50,108 nucleotides of DNA from GCA-2712985 sp964515905 (lineage in GTDB: Bacteria; Pseudomonadota; Alphaproteobacteria; UBA7887): assembly GCA_964515905.1 (NCBI GenBank), contig CAZEWK010000011.1, forward strand, positions 1-50,108, given 5' to 3'. The translations under genes were made by a program, and so were the position numbers. Positions 1 to 9,122 of this stretch are shown in pieces (position 1 is the first letter of the stretch; each line of letters opens with the position of its first letter). The notes beneath the pieces are model-generated. The model did not search any database, was not told where the DNA came from, and was given only the letters and a program-made list of their open reading frames with translations.

Positions 1-1484
1 GCACTAGATTGCTCCACCGGTTCTGCGGAAGACAAGGGTTGAGGAGTAGCATTGGCTGCCACCTGAACTGATGGCTCTACGTTGTTTGTTTGTTCAGTGT
101 TTGGCGTCTTCATAGATGTCCGTTTGACTTCGGACTGACTAACAGTTTTAGGTTGAGAGGCTTGTTTTAGAGGTTCGGGGGATAATAAGGCTATGTCACC
201 GATTTTTACTGCTTCGACAGTCAGTTCCCCAAGTATAAACAGGAGAGTGTAGGCGGCAATTGCCACCTGGGAGTTTGCGGCTGCTGCGTCGGACAAAGCG
301 TTAATTTCGGCTGTTTCACCGCTTAATACGTCAATTAATGATCTGGTTCCAAGACGCCTTTCTTCTCTGGCTAACGCAAGAAATTCGCCCGAAATATTAG
401 CCTGATTTTGCAAAAAGCTAGCATTTTGGCGTGTAATCTCAAATTGTTCAAAAGTATTTTTTGCCTGTTCTTCTACCAGATTAGTGGCATCTTGAAGCTG
501 ATTTGATGTTGCAACCAGATTATGTTGGGTTGAGTTGACATTATTGAATGCTGCCCCGGCCACGTTGAAATTATATTTTAATTCCAATTTAGCAATCCAC
601 TCATTGGTGGCGCCTCTAATGCCAGAAATATTGTCTTTAAATTTGGAATCGACGATGAAGTTGAGATCAGGTGCGAACTGTGTGGCCCGAGTTTGTCGAA
701 TACTTGTTTGAGCCAACTGTTCTGCACTACGTAATTGTCTTATCTGGAAATTATTTTGAAGTGCTAATTGAACGCACTCCTCCTTACTGGATGGAAGCCT
801 TTGAAGTGGCAGTCCAATGGTTGGTAAATCTGCTCTATTTGGTGCATCATAGCCAAAAACGGCCCGGTATCTGTTGCTCGCTTGGGCTAGGGCTCCGGCC
901 GATAAGGTAAGACGTGCTTCAGCTCCGGCTAGCTGTATCTTTGCCTGTAGAACATCCGTAGACAAACCAGCCCCTTTTGTTACCTTTGCGTCTTCGAGCT
1001 GGGCTTGTTCTTTGATATTTTCAACTGAGGTACGCGCATATTCTTCGATCTGCATCGCTGATTTTAAATTGATTACTGCAGTTATAGCTTCAAGGATCAC
1101 AGATTGGGTAGTCTGTTCTAGCCCTAATTTTCCTTGTTCAATTTGGAGATGTGAAATTTCAACGGCACTTCCTTTAGCTTTCCATAAATCCAGTGGCTGT
1201 GTGACAGTTACATCAAACTCACTAATAGCCAGGCGAGTATTGGCTGTACCTTCTGCGTTATTCCTGCTTTCATGTCCTTGAAATGCTGTCGCACTTACTT
1301 CCGGCCAAAGCGCTTTTTCAGAAACGCGGGCGCCTTCCATGAGAGAATCAACCGTAGCTCTCGTGGCAACAATCCGTTTATGAGTGTTTATCAGATCATG
1401 AAGTTGATCGGTGAAATTTTCAGCCCAGCCTGGGGAAGCTACTAACACTAAGAAAAAGCACGGGAGAAGAAGCCGATGTCCCAT
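1..1484 (-). CDS. TolC-family outer membrane efflux/secretion protein (3' end outside window)
   Basis: I translated this by hand from the reverse strand. The frame stays open from an ATG at 1484 to the window edge, about 494 codons, so the C-terminus is missing. It begins with a signal peptide of about 21 residues ending PGWA. The mature part is a helical outer-membrane-channel protein, and the motif GTRSLIDVLSGE near the C-terminal half is the conserved TolC-family signature (GTR..DVL..E). After the channel domain comes a low-complexity Ser/Pro/Thr/Gln-rich tail that runs off the window. In the family, such trimers carry substrates of type I secretion or RND pumps across the outer membrane. 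The gene is divergent from a type I secretion ABC transporter, which suggests one secretion system. Its exact substrate is unknown. Confidence 0.88.
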   Translation of the reverse strand, partial: MGHRLLLPCFFLVLVASPGWAENFTDQLHDLINTHKRIVATRATVDSLMEGARVSEKALWPEVSATAFQGHESRNNAEGTANTRLAISEFDVTVTQPLDLWKAKGSAVEISHLQIEQGKLGLEQTTQSVILEAITAVINLKSAMQIEEYARTSVENIKEQAQLEDAKVTKGAGLSTDVLQAKIQLAGAEARLTLSAGALAQASNRYRAVFGYDAPNRADLPTIGLPLQRLPSSKEECVQLALQNNFQIRQLRSAEQLAQTSIRQTRATQFAPDLNFIVDSKFKDNISGIRGATNEWIAKLELKYNFNVAGAAFNNVNSTQHNLVATSNQLQDATNLVEEQAKNTFEQFEITRQNASFLQNQANISGEFLALAREERRLGTRSLIDVLSGETAEINALSDAAAANSQVAIAAYTLLFILGELTVEAVKIGDIALLSPEPLKQASQPKTVSQSEVKRTSMKTPNTEQTNNVEPSVQVAANATPQPLSSAEPVEQSS

Positions 1485-1773
1485 CTATTCCCATCCTGAC
1501 AGCGCAATCGATGTCTATTGAAGCAAAATTTATCGTATTCAACTACCACAGTGGTGGTTTTATTACAAGTTATAGCAGTTTTGTGAGACAATATAGTGTA
1601 TAGAAAATAAAGAGTTATAATGGGTTTTAGGTTTTAGAAATCCCATACTTTACTTTCGGCGGCGATTTAGCTCTAAAATGGGATCAACGTTATACAACCA
1701 AGATGAATCAAATCATGCATTTGGCTCCCAAAATGTCGCGAATTATGGAATATTTTAGCACAATTCCGAATTA
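1485..1773. other. divergent intergenic region between tolC-like and ABC transporter genes
   Basis: This 289-base region is AT-rich and should hold promoters for both flanking genes. A perfect interrupted palindrome ACCAC-A-GTGGT lies at 1545-1555, and a consensus -10 hexamer TATAAT reading rightwards lies at 1616-1621, without a convincing -35 at normal spacing. A 26-codon open stretch starting at ATG 1678 is in frame with the ABC gene but ends at TAG 1756-1758. No RNA gene is recognised. Confidence 0.5.
1616..1621 (+). promoter_or_regulatory. possible -10 hexamer for the ABC transporter gene
   Basis: The hexamer TATAAT matches the sigma-70 consensus exactly and lies about 150 bases before the transporter start. 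The hexamer 17 bases upstream (ATAGTG) is a poor -35, so this is only a candidate. Confidence 0.25.
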
Positions 1774-3420
1774 TTGGCGGGATCGTGGCCGTGTTCAGTG
1801 CTTAGCATATTAAAAATTTATTTTTCGAAGCCATTTCTTTTCTTAGAAATGGTCCTACTGTCGCTGTTTGCAAACATATTTGCGTTAGTAACCCCTGTGT
1901 TCGTCATTTTGGTGTTCAATAGGTATATTTCTGCTGGAGTTGATGCCACTCTAATCACGTTGGCCGCAGGTGCATTTATCGCCATCATATTTGAGTTTTT
2001 TTTCCGGCGCGCGCGTTACTCGTTTGCAGAAAGGCTTGTGGCACAAAGGTTCTATGAGCAAGACCAACAGATTTTTGGATCAATCACGAAGGCGCAGTAT
2101 TTGGCGGTGTCCAGCATTGAGCCCAGCCAGTTAAGGTCATACTTCGGCCTTTCAAATATTTTAAGAAACGTATATTCCCCCGCCAACTTATCCCTAATTC
2201 TAGATGTGCCGTTTGCAGTCCTTTTTATTCTTGCTATCTACCTGATCAATCCAATCCTTTCTGTTGTCACTTTGGTTCTAATAGTTTTCACTTTCTTGCT
2301 AATGGTTCTTTTGCAGGTTGGTTTAAGGAAAGCCGTTTCGGACGAGCAAAAGATAGCAACAGCAAGGTCACAACTGATTGACACTGCTATTTTTTCTCCC
2401 GGTACAATCCGATCTTTTGACACTTCGGATTCACAAGGTACACAATGGGGGCAATATACAAAAACCCTGCAGGCAATTCGGGCGCATGTTGCTGACCGAC
2501 AGAATCGAACTCAGACGATCGTTAGGAGTGCCTCCTCCATATTGACTGTCATTGTCATTACTGTTGGTGCGACTATGGTCACTACAGGATCTCTCGACAT
2601 CGGCGCACTTATAGGGGTCAACATTTTAGCTGCTCGTGCACTTTTACCAATTATAGGTCTATCCCAACAGGTCGAAGGATGGGCCAAAGCAAAGGAAGCC
2701 ACTAGGGCTATCGAGGGTATTAAAAGAATACCATTGGTAACCCCAGAAGGCACAGGTATTAACAAGGACTCTGTGTCCGTTGAACTGAGAGACGTTACTT
2801 TTTCCTATCCATACGCTCATTCTCCTATTTTTGATAAGAAGAACATCACGCTTGGTGCGGGGGAAATTTTATGTGTTTATGGTGGCAATGGTACCGGTAA
2901 AACAACGTTGGCAAAAATGCTGTCGGGACTAATTGTTCCAAACAGCGGGGATATATTAATTAATGGAATAAGCTTGCAACAAATCTCCCGAGAATGGTGG
3001 TCTAATAGGATTATATATCTTCCACAGGAACCAGATTTTTTTAACGGTACGATCAGGGACAATTTTCTAGCTTATGATCCACAGTTGAAGGCCAATGATA
3101 TTCATGAATATTTGAGGCGCCTAGATTTGTTGCAACTGGTAGACGAGACGGCGGAAGGTCTAGATCAAGTGATTAAAGATAATGGCCGCAGATTTTCTTT
3201 GGGTGTTCGTCGACGCTTGGCTTTAGCCCGGGCTTTGTGCCATGACGGAGTGTTGGCAATTCTTGATGAGCCGACAGAGGGCATGGACCCAAAAGGAGCG
3301 TCGATTGTCTACAGGTTAATGAATGAATTGGTAGAGAAGAAATGTACGGTAGTTGTTTTTTCGCATGACCGGAATATCGTTCGAGGAGCCCATCAGTTTT
3401 TAAATTTGGATGAAAAATAG
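1774..3420 (+). CDS. type I secretion system permease/ATPase (ABC transporter, HlyB/PrtD/LapB type)
   Basis: This fused transporter energises export through a TolC channel. Residues of about 20-310 form the membrane domain; the stretch ANIFALVTPVFVILVFNRYI matches the first helix region of type I secretion exporters. The nucleotide-binding domain follows: Walker A GGNGTGKTT at about 370-378, Q-loop LPQEPDFF, a degenerate signature FSLGVRRR at about 474-481 in place of LSGGQ, Walker B with ILDEPTEGMD near 495-505, and the H-loop SHD near 530. There is no N-terminal C39-like domain, so it resembles the short PrtD form. The start is uncertain: the reading frame offers TTG 1774 or GTG 1798, and an in-frame TAG sits at 1756. 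No HlyD adaptor gene is in the window. Confidence 0.86.
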   Translation: MAGSWPCSVLSILKIYFSKPFLFLEMVLLSLFANIFALVTPVFVILVFNRYISAGVDATLITLAAGAFIAIIFEFFFRRARYSFAERLVAQRFYEQDQQIFGSITKAQYLAVSSIEPSQLRSYFGLSNILRNVYSPANLSLILDVPFAVLFILAIYLINPILSVVTLVLIVFTFLLMVLLQVGLRKAVSDEQKIATARSQLIDTAIFSPGTIRSFDTSDSQGTQWGQYTKTLQAIRAHVADRQNRTQTIVRSASSILTVIVITVGATMVTTGSLDIGALIGVNILAARALLPIIGLSQQVEGWAKAKEATRAIEGIKRIPLVTPEGTGINKDSVSVELRDVTFSYPYAHSPIFDKKNITLGAGEILCVYGGNGTGKTTLAKMLSGLIVPNSGDILINGISLQQISREWWSNRIIYLPQEPDFFNGTIRDNFLAYDPQLKANDIHEYLRRLDLLQLVDETAEGLDQVIKDNGRRFSLGVRRRLALARALCHDGVLAILDEPTEGMDPKGASIVYRLMNELVEKKCTVVVFSHDRNIVRGAHQFLNLDEK

Positions 3421-3590
3421 ATACTCGTTGAATCACCGCTCGGAAAATTTTTAATAAGTTTGTAAATATTCCCATATTCTATTGTGTAAGTGTAATATCT
3501 TGCTATCCAAGTAAATAACTGGTGTCTTCTGCTTCAGTAAAAATCCTTGTTAGTTGACACGTCGAAAAATGATTAGGTTTGCGAGTTATC

Positions 3591-5672
3591 ATGAAAACAG
3601 AAGTACGTCTTGGTGTTGATATAGGTGGCACATTTACCGATCTAGCCCTAGAAGTGGGTGAGCAGCGACTGTCTCATAAGTTGCTCACAACCCCGCAGGC
3701 CCCCGAGGATGCCGTGGTTACTGGCGTACAAAAATTAATAGCAACATCGGGTATAAAGGCATCGGATATTTCGCTGATTATTCATGGAACCACACTAGCC
3801 ACCAACGCCATAATCGAACGGAAAGGAGCAAAAACAGCTCTGATTGTGACCGATGGATTTCGAGATTCTGTGGAAATGGCGTATGAAAACAGGTTTGAGC
3901 AATACGACCTCCAGATTGAGCGCCCCAAGCCTCTAGTGCCTAGATATCTTAGATGGCCAGTTTTAGAACGCATGGGTCCCGATGGTCAGGTGTGGACCTC
4001 GTTAGATGAAAGTTCCGCCAAGGCACTGCTCCCTAAAATTGAAGAGGAGAATATCGAGAGTGTTGCGATTGGCTTTCTCCATTCTTACGTGAACCCGGAC
4101 CACGAACGTCGGGTAGCGGATATAATTTCGGCGAGTATGCCTAATTTATCCATTAGTTTGTCATCCGAAGTTTGTCCTGAGGTGCGAGAATATGAAAGGT
4201 TATCAACCACTTGCGCCAACGCTTACGTGCAGCCGCTTATGGCACGTTATTTGTCCGAACTGGATTCAGAACTGAAGAAGATGGGAGTAGATAGCCCACT
4301 CTTGTTGATGATGTCGAGTGGAGGGCTAACTACACTTGAAACAGGAATAAAATTTCCCATCAGACTGATCGATTCGGGGCCTGCGGGAGGGGCTATATTA
4401 GCTCAAGATATTGCGACAGTCTGTGAGGCTGAAAATGCGTTATCATTTGACATGGGGGGAACTACCGCAAAAATTTGTCTAATTGATAACGGGATGGCTC
4501 AGACGTCGCGTGGGTTTGAAGTGGCTCGCGCTTATCGGCACAGTCGAGGAAGTGGTCTACCCATCCGCATTCCCGTTGTGGAAATGGTTGAAATCGGAGC
4601 TGGCGGAGGTTCCATTGCAACTGTCGATTCTATGCAGCGTATAAACGTGGGACCGGAGAGTGCCGGAGCGGATCCTGGGCCGGCCTGTTATAATCGGGGC
4701 GGGATGGAAGTGACGGTCACTGATGCAGATGTTCATTTGGGGAGGATTGACCCTAAATACTTTGCCGGAGGTGAAGTTCAGTTATTTTCGGGTAAATCGC
4801 AAATAGTTCTTGGTGACAACATTGGTACTAGGTTGGGAGTTAATGAAACTGAATCGGCATGCATGGTCGCCGAAATTGTTGATGAAAATATGGCCAATGC
4901 TGCTCGTGTACATTCGGTGGAGCGCGGTAAGGACATGAATGGTCGAACCATGATTGCATTTGGAGGTGCTGCGCCCTTGCATGCGGCGCGTCTGGCAGAA
5001 AAACTTGGTTTAAGGACGGTCATTGTGCCAACCGGCGCTGGAGTCGGATCAGCAATTGGATTTTTGCGGGCACCGATTTCATATGAAGTGGTTCGAAGTA
5101 GATTTACGCGCCTTCAAGATTTCGATTTTGGGACCATCAATGAAATGCTGCTTGATATGAAACAAGAGGCGGAGAGTGTAGTTCGTTTGGGGGTTCCAGA
5201 CGGAGAACTTTTGGAAGTAAGAACGGCCGATATGCGTTACGCGGGACAAGGACACGAAATTAGCGTGTCGCTCCCAATACGGAAACTGACGTCATCTGAC
5301 GCTGTTTTACTAAAGGAAACGTTTGATGTTTACTATGCCCGTCAATATGGTCGTACCATTCCCGGTATTGATATTGAAGTCTTGAGTTGGACGGTTACTG
5401 TGAGTTGCCCGGTTGAGGTTAGCCAGCGTCTTACTAAGGCAGATTCGCTCATAGCTGCTGAGCCTTTGGGCCATCGCGAAGTAGTGGAAACGACGAATGG
5501 GACGTCGGAACAGTTCTCAGTTTATGCACGTTCTGGACTGAAGCCAGGCATGAAAATTAAGGGGCCTGCTCTCATCACTGAGGAAGAAACAACCACGTTA
5601 GTTTCTTCAAACTTTGATGCTTTCATTAATTCTATCGGGTATATAGTACTAAATTGGCGCGACCAAAAGTAA
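3591..5672 (+). CDS. hyuA: hydantoinase/oxoprolinase family protein, subunit A (HyuA type)
   Basis: The 693-residue protein has the usual length for the A subunit of ATP-dependent N-methylhydantoinase, 5-oxoprolinase or acetone-carboxylase-like enzymes. The N-terminus carries the actin-like phosphate motif DIGGTFTD at residues 10-17. Further glycine-rich motifs follow, including DSGPAGGA, SFDMGGTTAK and GAGGGSIA, typical of the hydantoinase A domain. I chose ATG 3591 over TTG 3579 because the glycine motif then sits at the normal distance from the N-terminus. It is followed after 9 bases by hyuB, so the two form an operon and probably a complex. The substrate cannot be read from sequence; a cyclic amide or imide is the family expectation. 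Confidence 0.88.
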   Translation: MKTEVRLGVDIGGTFTDLALEVGEQRLSHKLLTTPQAPEDAVVTGVQKLIATSGIKASDISLIIHGTTLATNAIIERKGAKTALIVTDGFRDSVEMAYENRFEQYDLQIERPKPLVPRYLRWPVLERMGPDGQVWTSLDESSAKALLPKIEEENIESVAIGFLHSYVNPDHERRVADIISASMPNLSISLSSEVCPEVREYERLSTTCANAYVQPLMARYLSELDSELKKMGVDSPLLLMMSSGGLTTLETGIKFPIRLIDSGPAGGAILAQDIATVCEAENALSFDMGGTTAKICLIDNGMAQTSRGFEVARAYRHSRGSGLPIRIPVVEMVEIGAGGGSIATVDSMQRINVGPESAGADPGPACYNRGGMEVTVTDADVHLGRIDPKYFAGGEVQLFSGKSQIVLGDNIGTRLGVNETESACMVAEIVDENMANAARVHSVERGKDMNGRTMIAFGGAAPLHAARLAEKLGLRTVIVPTGAGVGSAIGFLRAPISYEVVRSRFTRLQDFDFGTINEMLLDMKQEAESVVRLGVPDGELLEVRTADMRYAGQGHEISVSLPIRKLTSSDAVLLKETFDVYYARQYGRTIPGIDIEVLSWTVTVSCPVEVSQRLTKADSLIAAEPLGHREVVETTNGTSEQFSVYARSGLKPGMKIKGPALITEEETTTLVSSNFDAFINSIGYIVLNWRDQK

Positions 5673-5681
5673 GGCTTGATA

Positions 5682-7373
5682 ATGACTGAGGACAATAAAT
5701 TGGGGTCTCTAAGAGACCAGATCATGTGGGATCGGTTGATTGCCATTGTCGAGGAGCAGGCACAGACTTTAATTCGTACTGCATTTTCGAACACAGTTCG
5801 TGAAGCAGGTGATTTGTCGGCAGGAGTATTTGATATTTCAGGTCGAATGATTGCTCAAGCTGTGACTGGCACTCCTGGCCATGTCAATGCGATGGCGGCA
5901 TCCGTCAACCATTTTATTGCCAAATATCCACTGGCTCAAATGGAGGATGGGGATGTCTACATAACCAATGACCCCTGGCTTTCTACTGGACATCTGCTTG
6001 ATTTTACGGTGGTCACTCCAGCGTTCCAGAACGGAGTTGTCGTTGCCCTATTTGCGTCGACCTGTCATGTCGTTGATGTGGGGGGCTTGGGATTTGGGCC
6101 TGATGGGCGGCAGGTTTTCGAAGAAGGGATTTATTTGCCTATTATGCCGCTGGCTAAACACGGAAAAATGAATCAAACACTACTCGAGATCGTGCGCGCC
6201 AATGTGAGAGAACCACTTCTGCTTGAGGGAGACTTTTTCTCTTTAGCGGCTTGTAATGAGATAGGTGTAAAGCGTTTGCTTCAGATGATGGAAGAATTCG
6301 GACTTACTGAAATAGGGGCACTTTCGGATCTCATCCTGTCGCGCTCGAGAAACGCGATGCTGGGTGAAATAAAGAAACTACCTTTTGGTAGTTATTCAAA
6401 TTCCATGAAAATTGATGGATATGAAAAAGAAATCGATTTAGTAGCTGAAATGACAATTGCAGAGGATGGGATCGATGTTGATTTCTCCGGGACTTCCACA
6501 ATATCCGAGTACGGAATCAATGTTCCCCTTCCGTACACTCAAGCATACGCTTCATTCGGTATAAGGTGTGTAATAGGCCCCACGATTCCCAATAATGCGG
6601 GCTCGCTTGCACCTATTAGAGTTACGTCGCCAGCAGGTACAATTTTGAATGCTCCGTCCCCATGTGCGGTGGCTGCTAGACATGCTATTGGACAGATGCT
6701 CCCAGATGTGATGTTAGGTTGTCTCGATAAGGCGATTCCGGGTTCATCTCCATCAGAAGGCACGTCTTGTCTCTGGAACTTTGTTCTTTATGGAGGACAT
6801 GGTATCAGTGGTGGAGGCTTTGCAAATGCAAGCCCGTTTACTGTGACAATGTTTCATAATGGGGGAACTGGTGCCCGCCCTAATAAAGATGGGTTATCGG
6901 CTACCTCATACCCATCTGGTGTTCGTAATACTCCTGTTGAAATAAATGAATCTATAGCACCAGTGCGGGTCTGGCGTAAGGAATACAGAACAGACTCTGG
7001 AGGTGCGGGAAGATTCAGAGGCGGTCTTGGGCAAATAATGGAGATCAGCAATGCCGAGGGCGCCCCTTTCGCTCTTTCATCTATGTTCGATCGTGCCAAA
7101 CATGCTCCCCGGGGGAGGGATGGTGGTCTTTCGGGTGAATGCGGTGTCGCGAGACTAAAGTCTGGTTCGTCGATACCGACGAAGGGTCGAACACCTATAC
7201 CAGCCGGCGAACATTTAGTTCTCGAAATGCCGGGGGGAGGTGGCCATGGCTCTCCATCGGCGAGAGATGTCCAGCTTATTAGGACTGATCTGCGTGATGG
7301 GTTGATTAGTCGTGAGCACGCGGAAAAGTATTATGCTGTATCTGTCGGAGAGGATGGAACGGTTTCTCGATGA
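5682..7373 (+). CDS. hyuB: hydantoinase B/oxoprolinase family protein (HyuB type)
   Basis: This is the partner subunit of the upstream HyuA; 563 residues is normal. Recognisable family features are the N-terminal SPGFDISGRMIAQ-like segment (here AGVFDISGRMIAQA), the NDPWLSTGHLLD segment, the glycine-rich GGHGISGGGFANA region and the C-terminal EMPGGGGHGSP motif. ATG 5682 is preferred over TTG 5676 because AAGG at 5671-5674 gives a ribosome binding site with seven-base spacing. HyuA and HyuB together hydrolyse cyclic amide bonds at the cost of ATP in characterised members. Confidence 0.88.
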   Translation: MTEDNKLGSLRDQIMWDRLIAIVEEQAQTLIRTAFSNTVREAGDLSAGVFDISGRMIAQAVTGTPGHVNAMAASVNHFIAKYPLAQMEDGDVYITNDPWLSTGHLLDFTVVTPAFQNGVVVALFASTCHVVDVGGLGFGPDGRQVFEEGIYLPIMPLAKHGKMNQTLLEIVRANVREPLLLEGDFFSLAACNEIGVKRLLQMMEEFGLTEIGALSDLILSRSRNAMLGEIKKLPFGSYSNSMKIDGYEKEIDLVAEMTIAEDGIDVDFSGTSTISEYGINVPLPYTQAYASFGIRCVIGPTIPNNAGSLAPIRVTSPAGTILNAPSPCAVAARHAIGQMLPDVMLGCLDKAIPGSSPSEGTSCLWNFVLYGGHGISGGGFANASPFTVTMFHNGGTGARPNKDGLSATSYPSGVRNTPVEINESIAPVRVWRKEYRTDSGGAGRFRGGLGQIMEISNAEGAPFALSSMFDRAKHAPRGRDGGLSGECGVARLKSGSSIPTKGRTPIPAGEHLVLEMPGGGGHGSPSARDVQLIRTDLRDGLISREHAEKYYAVSVGEDGTVSR

Positions 7374-7390
7374 AGTTACAGTGATAGATT

Positions 7391-8236
7391 TTATCTTTGA
7401 TACGTCGGGTCTTTTTGGTCCATAAGGCGCAAGAAAGCGTCAAATTCCAGCTTTCCTGTTTCTTGGCTATCGTTATCGGATAAAAAATTGTCAGTTAATT
7501 CTGCGGACTGTTCGCAGACCTGTTTGGGTGGAACAACCAACTCTACTCCGCTTCCTTGAGCTGCGATTTGAATTTCACAAGCCCGTTGTAAACGAAACAT
7601 TAGAATAAACGCTTCTTCTAGTTCTTTCCCGCACGTAAGAAGCCCGTGGGTGCGTAAAATCATAATGTTTCTATTGCCGAGATTTTTTATTAAACGTTCG
7701 CGTTCACCGAGTTTCAGGCTAGGTCCTTCAAAGTCATGGTAAGCAATTCGTCCGTGAAAACCAGTTGCGGGCATGCTGATGGGTAGAAGTCCATCACGTT
7801 GTGCCGCTACCGCCATGCCGGCAACGGTGTGGGTATGTAGTACACAATGTGCGTCGTGCCGAGCAGAGTGGATAGCACTATGGATTACAAAACCTGGTCG
7901 GTTAACTCGATGGTTACTGCGGTCAAGGATATTTCCATCAAGGTCAATTTTGACAAGGTTTGAGGCGGTGACTTCATCGTAACGCAGGCCGTATGGATTA
8001 ATTAAAAAATGTGTCTCGGGACCCGGAACACGAAGCGTTATGTGGCCATATATGGTTTCAGTCCAACCTAAGTGATCTAATATCCTATAGGCTCCTGCAA
8101 GTTTCTGGCGATTTTTCCACTCTTCAGGACTACAAACACATGAATTTGACGGCGACTGTTTATGAGTCATCGTTTCCGGTACCATTTGAAGTTTAGGAAC
8201 TCCCTCACATGATAGAGACTTTTTGTGGACGCGCAT
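7391..8236 (-). CDS. class II aldolase/adducin family protein
   Basis: The 281-residue protein shows the zinc-site motif HTHT with His134 and His136, and the third His197 in ILRTHG, as in fuculose- and ribulose-phosphate aldolases and related decarboxylases. An N-terminal segment of about 35 residues precedes the domain. The ATG start is supported by AGGAG seven bases upstream. It converges on hyuB and is divergent from the MhpD-like gene, with about 90 bases between their starts. Members without sugar-phosphate specificity are common in catabolic clusters, so the substrate here is open. Confidence 0.85.
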   Translation of the reverse strand: MRVHKKSLSCEGVPKLQMVPETMTHKQSPSNSCVCSPEEWKNRQKLAGAYRILDHLGWTETIYGHITLRVPGPETHFLINPYGLRYDEVTASNLVKIDLDGNILDRSNHRVNRPGFVIHSAIHSARHDAHCVLHTHTVAGMAVAAQRDGLLPISMPATGFHGRIAYHDFEGPSLKLGERERLIKNLGNRNIMILRTHGLLTCGKELEEAFILMFRLQRACEIQIAAQGSGVELVVPPKQVCEQSAELTDNFLSDNDSQETGKLEFDAFLRLMDQKDPTYQR

Positions 8237-8325
8237 AGACCTTCTCCTTAACCTCTGAAAATGCTAAATATAGTGCGCTGGGTGTGGCGAAGAGAATGTT
8301 ACTTAATAGATCAGGGGAAAGCATC

Positions 8326-9099
8326 ATGGACGAAAATAAAACAGTAATGAATGATCTATTAGAGGTCAGAAAAGCACATCGAGCGTATTCTGGTGAAGCT
8401 ATCCCTCAGTCTATAGAACAGGCTTATGAGTTGCAGGATTCGTTAGTGGAGGCCTTAGATGGAAACATAATTGGGTGGAAAATCGGTTGCACAAGTAAAA
8501 TGGCCCAGGAAATGTCGAACACAGATGAACCATTTTATGGGCGAATGTTTGGGCCCACAACCTTTAGCACTCCAGCTGAAGTGCCCTATATCTCGTTTTT
8601 TTCTCCAATTGTTGAACCAGAAATTGCTTTTCGGTTTGGGCGTGATCTGAAATCAAGTAATGATCCATATACAGCAAACGATGTCATTGATGCTGTAGTT
8701 TCTATGTTCCCGGCAATTGAGATTGTGGATTGTCGGTATTCAGTAGGTTGGCCCATTGGTATTTTGCCCACGGTGTCCGACAATGGTGTACATGCGGCTT
8801 TCATCCATGGAGAGGAAACGCTTGATTGGCGAGCAGTTAACCGCGCAGAGGTTCCGGTGACGGCAAAGGTGAATGGATCGATTTTTACCGATGGAGTAGG
8901 TTCAAATGCGCTTGACGATCCTTTGAACGCCTTAGTTTGGTTGGCAAATTCCTGCAGAAAGCGCGGACACAACATCCAAGCTGGAGATATTGTAACTACT
9001 GGAAACACAGTTACCAAAGCGATTTTTGCCCAACCGGGAGACCACGTAGTCGCTACATTTGGTGAGTTAGGGGAGGTTTCGGTCCGATTTAAGGGCTAA
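8326..9099 (+). CDS. 2-keto-4-pentenoate hydratase-like protein (fumarylacetoacetase C-terminal/MhpD family)
   Basis: The 257-residue protein matches the MhpD/2-oxo-hepta-3-ene-dioate hydratase pattern: IGWKIGCTSKMAQ near the N-terminus, the acidic metal-site region PIVEPEIAFRFGRDL, and IEIVDCRY further on. These enzymes hydrate or decarboxylate 2-keto-enoic acids from ring cleavage. ATG 8326 is chosen over GTG 8284 because AGGGGAA at 8313-8319 is well placed. It lies divergent from the class II aldolase; hydratase followed by aldolase is the usual logic of meta-cleavage pathways, although no dioxygenase is nearby. Confidence 0.85.
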   Translation: MDENKTVMNDLLEVRKAHRAYSGEAIPQSIEQAYELQDSLVEALDGNIIGWKIGCTSKMAQEMSNTDEPFYGRMFGPTTFSTPAEVPYISFFSPIVEPEIAFRFGRDLKSSNDPYTANDVIDAVVSMFPAIEIVDCRYSVGWPIGILPTVSDNGVHAAFIHGEETLDWRAVNRAEVPVTAKVNGSIFTDGVGSNALDDPLNALVWLANSCRKRGHNIQAGDIVTTGNTVTKAIFAQPGDHVVATFGELGEVSVRFKG

Positions 9100-9122
9100 C
9101 TGAAAAGGGCAAATCGATAATA

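Noticed and set aside
671..1281. Two plus-strand open frames of 79 and 135 codons
   Set aside because: They lie antisense to the TolC-family gene, have Ser/Ala/Cys-rich composition and resemble no family.
3554..3559. Perfect -35 hexamer TTGACA upstream of hyuA
   Set aside because: At 16-18 base spacing there is no acceptable -10, and the expected start point would fall at or past the start codon.
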